DNA from: JALYXV01 sp963733505
GTDB taxonomy: Bacteria; Actinomycetota; Acidimicrobiia; Acidimicrobiales; Palsa-688
NCBI GenBank assembly: GCA_963733505.1
Contig: CAVTDW010000002.1
Location: forward strand, 94,145-158,144
DNA length: 64,000 nt
Direction of reading: 5' to 3'
Shown here: positions 62,449 to 64,000 of the stretch, one piece after another
How positions within the stretch are numbered: the first letter of the stretch is position 1
Layout of the letters: the number at the start of each line of letters is the position of its first letter
Made by a program: the position numbers and the translations under genes
Notes under the pieces: model-generated
The model's input: only the letters and a program-made list of their open reading frames with translations
Told to the model about the DNA's origin: nothing
Databases searched by the model: none

Positions 62449-63002
62449 GCCATCTCCAACAAGTGGGGAGCCAGCCATTCGCTGAGTTTGGCCTGGGCTA
62501 GGCGCAATCGAGACTTTGCGGTGCCTTCAGGGATTCCAAGTACAGAGGCTAACTCGCGCTGGGTGCAACCTTCGAAATATGCCAACTCGACCGCGCGGCG
62601 CTGGGCCGCCGGAAGCCGGTTTATTGCCTGGCGGACGATATCGACCAATCCGATGGACTCCACCGCATCGGGAAACGGCTCACCCGCGGTGGGGTCCAAC
62701 GCCTGTTGGCGACTTTCGTGCGCGCTCCGGCGGACTTCTCGCCGGACCGCGTCCACGGCCCGACGATGGGCCTGGACGCCCAGAAACGCCCGCAACGACC
62801 CGCGGGAAGGATCGAAGCGCTCCGGATGGGTCCAGAGGGTCGTGAGCACCTCTTGGACGACGTCTTCGGCGGCGTTGGCATCGCCGGTAACCCGCCGCGC
62901 CAGCCCGTAGAGAAACGGGGCGTAGCGGTCGAAGATCTCGGCGATCGCCTCTTCGTCACCCGCAGCCAGTCTGGCTACGAGGAGCCCATCCCCCGTGTCC
63001 AC
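62445..63002 (-). CDS. ECF sigma factor
   Basis: A 185-residue sigma factor from the GTG at 63002. Region 2 has YGLARRVTGDANAAEDVVQEVLTTLW and RGSLRAFLGVQAHRRAVDAVRRE; region 4 has LPAAQRRAVELAYFEGCTQRELASVLGIPEGTAKSRLRLAQ. A longer start upstream would add a low-complexity 52 residues. The next gene (an MDMPI-fold protein) replaces the usual anti-sigma factor. Confidence 0.9.
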   Translation of the reverse strand: MDTGDGLLVARLAAGDEEAIAEIFDRYAPFLYGLARRVTGDANAAEDVVQEVLTTLWTHPERFDPSRGSLRAFLGVQAHRRAVDAVRREVRRSAHESRQQALDPTAGEPFPDAVESIGLVDIVRQAINRLPAAQRRAVELAYFEGCTQRELASVLGIPEGTAKSRLRLAQAKLSEWLAPHLLEMA

Positions 63003-63227
63003 CCGCGAAACTCTAGTCCCCGCACCTTCAGACAGGCCCAGGAACCGCAGGCCCGAACTGGCGATGGCGGCACTGTTCCGCGGAGCGATGAAGGGCGGGG
63101 GCGACGCGGCGGTGTCCCACCCGGGCACGGCAACTGCTGGCCGGACGACAGCTGTCACACCACCCGTTCGCTCCAGCCCCCCTCGCCGTATCAGTCCAAT
63201 CGAAGAAAATTTTGCGGTTGGGCGCGG

Positions 63228-63932
63228 CTAGTGGCAGGCCGTCGTGGGCGGTGCCGTTGGCTGGGTGGTTGGCGCCACCGTCGTGGTCGGCGCCTGCGTC
63301 GTAGTGGTGGTCACCTGGGTCGTCGACGTTGTCGTCGTAGACGTTGACGTCGTGGTGGAGGTCGGCGTCGTCGTCGACGTGGTCGACGAGGTACTCGAGG
63401 TGGAATCGGAGGGTTCTGCCATCGGAAGAACCGCCGCCATGTGCACCGCGCAGCGGTGCACGCTGGTGCTGGTCGTGGCGAGCACGACGACCCCAGGGAC
63501 GCTGGAGGGAGGCACAAGCATGGTTGTCGTCGAATCCACGGTCGCAGTGGTATCGGGTGTCGTCGGAAGGTCGACAAGAGGGGCGGGGCTCGGGTTGAAG
63601 CTGGTCACGGGGGTCGTCGGCGGGCCGATGGCCAGGTTGGACCGCTTGGATCCCTTCCCCGACCCGGTGTTGAACAAGGAGTACCCGAGCCCGATGCCGG
63701 CCACGATAACGACCAGGACTGCGGCGACCACGGCCAGCTCGCGGGCGGTGAATCTGCCTGGGCGGGGTCGAACCGTCAGGCCCTGCGAGAAGACGCCGTC
63801 GTAGTCGTAGTCGTAGCCATTGTCAGGGTCGGCGACTGGGAAGATGGGTTCGACGGCCTCAGTGGGCCGGTCGTCGAACGCCGTCTGCGGTGCCTCGCCC
63901 GAGGTGCGCAGATGCTTGGCGACTCCGGCCAC
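63228..63932 (-). CDS. Membrane protein with Thr/Ser-rich extracellular tail
   Basis: A 234-residue protein with a cytoplasmic N-terminus (an acidic YDYDYDG patch near residue 40), one membrane helix (ELAVVAAVLVVIVAGIGLGYSLF, near 65-87) and a long Thr/Ser-rich tail (TSTTTSTSTTTT) that is probably extracytoplasmic. The start at 63932 is a GTG, but a frame from the window edge reads on (DRYDVGVDDDAEPRAVGAA), so the true N-terminus may lie outside. Function unknown. Confidence 0.5.
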   Translation of the reverse strand: MAGVAKHLRTSGEAPQTAFDDRPTEAVEPIFPVADPDNGYDYDYDGVFSQGLTVRPRPGRFTARELAVVAAVLVVIVAGIGLGYSLFNTGSGKGSKRSNLAIGPPTTPVTSFNPSPAPLVDLPTTPDTTATVDSTTTMLVPPSSVPGVVVLATTSTSVHRCAVHMAAVLPMAEPSDSTSSTSSTTSTTTPTSTTTSTSTTTTSTTQVTTTTTQAPTTTVAPTTQPTAPPTTACH

Positions 63933-64000
63933 GCCCGACCCCTCGCCGCCCCGACGGCCCTGGGCTCGGCATCGTCGTCGACGCCCACGTCGTAGCGGTC

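Noticed and set aside
63244..63804. Plus-strand Val-rich frame opposite the Thr-rich membrane protein
   Set aside because: It is the antisense of the ACC/ACG threonine runs and has no coding character of its own.

Overview
The window is high-GC DNA from an actinobacterium. Lineage markers are a WhiB regulator, a mycothiol S-conjugate amidase, an F420-type luciferase-like oxidoreductase, a PASTA-free Ser/Thr protein kinase, an Rpf-like transglycosylase, Ku with an ATP-dependent DNA ligase, and a SARP/BTAD-type regulator. Ser/Thr- and Pro-rich linkers in many exported proteins and several family resemblances point to the class Acidimicrobiia, but that placement is inference. Most of the window is chromosomal housekeeping. 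At least five genes carry single-base frame breaks, mostly in homopolymers or GC-rich repeats, so the assembly may contain indel errors.

Layout. 0-2 kb: a frame-broken flavin reductase and an orphan VirD4/TraG coupling protein. 2-11.4 kb: acylphosphatase, pterin dehydratase, a diiron ferritin-like protein, a Pro-rich membrane protein, a lipoprotein, Mca, an SCP2 protein, an ECF sigma/anti-sigma pair, two exported ferritin-like proteins and a YdjC-type deacetylase. 11.4-20.7 kb: a phosphodiester glycosidase, a Ser/Thr kinase, a DsbA-like protein, a PAP2 phosphatase coupled to a RecB-like nuclease, hydrolases and a RsbW-like protein. 20.7-28 kb: MalQ (frame-broken), a methyltransferase, DNA ligase, an SDR and YbjQ-like proteins. 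28-32.6 kb: a membrane-anchored receiver-domain protein beside a NarL-type two-component system and a geranylgeranyl-reductase-like flavoprotein. 32.8-35.8 kb: a serine-palmitoyltransferase-like enzyme, an NAD-dependent epimerase/reductase and an LpxO-like hydroxylase, which look like a lipid (possibly sphingolipid) module. 35.8-45.7 kb: adenylate kinase, MBL hydrolase, thioesterase, Hsp20, Ku, an F420-type oxidoreductase, GlgX, and ThiC under a TPP riboswitch.

45.84-50.15 kb: a small integrated element in a tRNA-Cys gene. It is bounded by a 24-bp direct repeat and carries a frame-broken tyrosine recombinase, a membrane protein, a decayed gene, an Xre/RES toxin-antitoxin pair and an AbrB-type antitoxin. 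50.2-64 kb: acyl-CoA synthetase, LysR beside an indoleamine-dioxygenase-like heme protein, a RibD/DHFR-like reductase, a BTAD regulator, a gene-poor 1.4-kb stretch, WhiB, an Rpf-like protein with a possibly structured leader, a redoxin-like protein, DUF427, a PPOX-like protein, and an ECF sigma translationally coupled to a mycothiol-dependent-isomerase-fold protein.

Working links that the sequence supports: Mca, and possibly the MDMPI-fold protein, belong to mycothiol metabolism. MalQ and GlgX serve alpha-glucan turnover. Ku and the ligase could serve end joining. The kinase and response regulator overlap by 4 bp and form one two-component system, and two palindromes near 28.1 kb are candidate targets for it.
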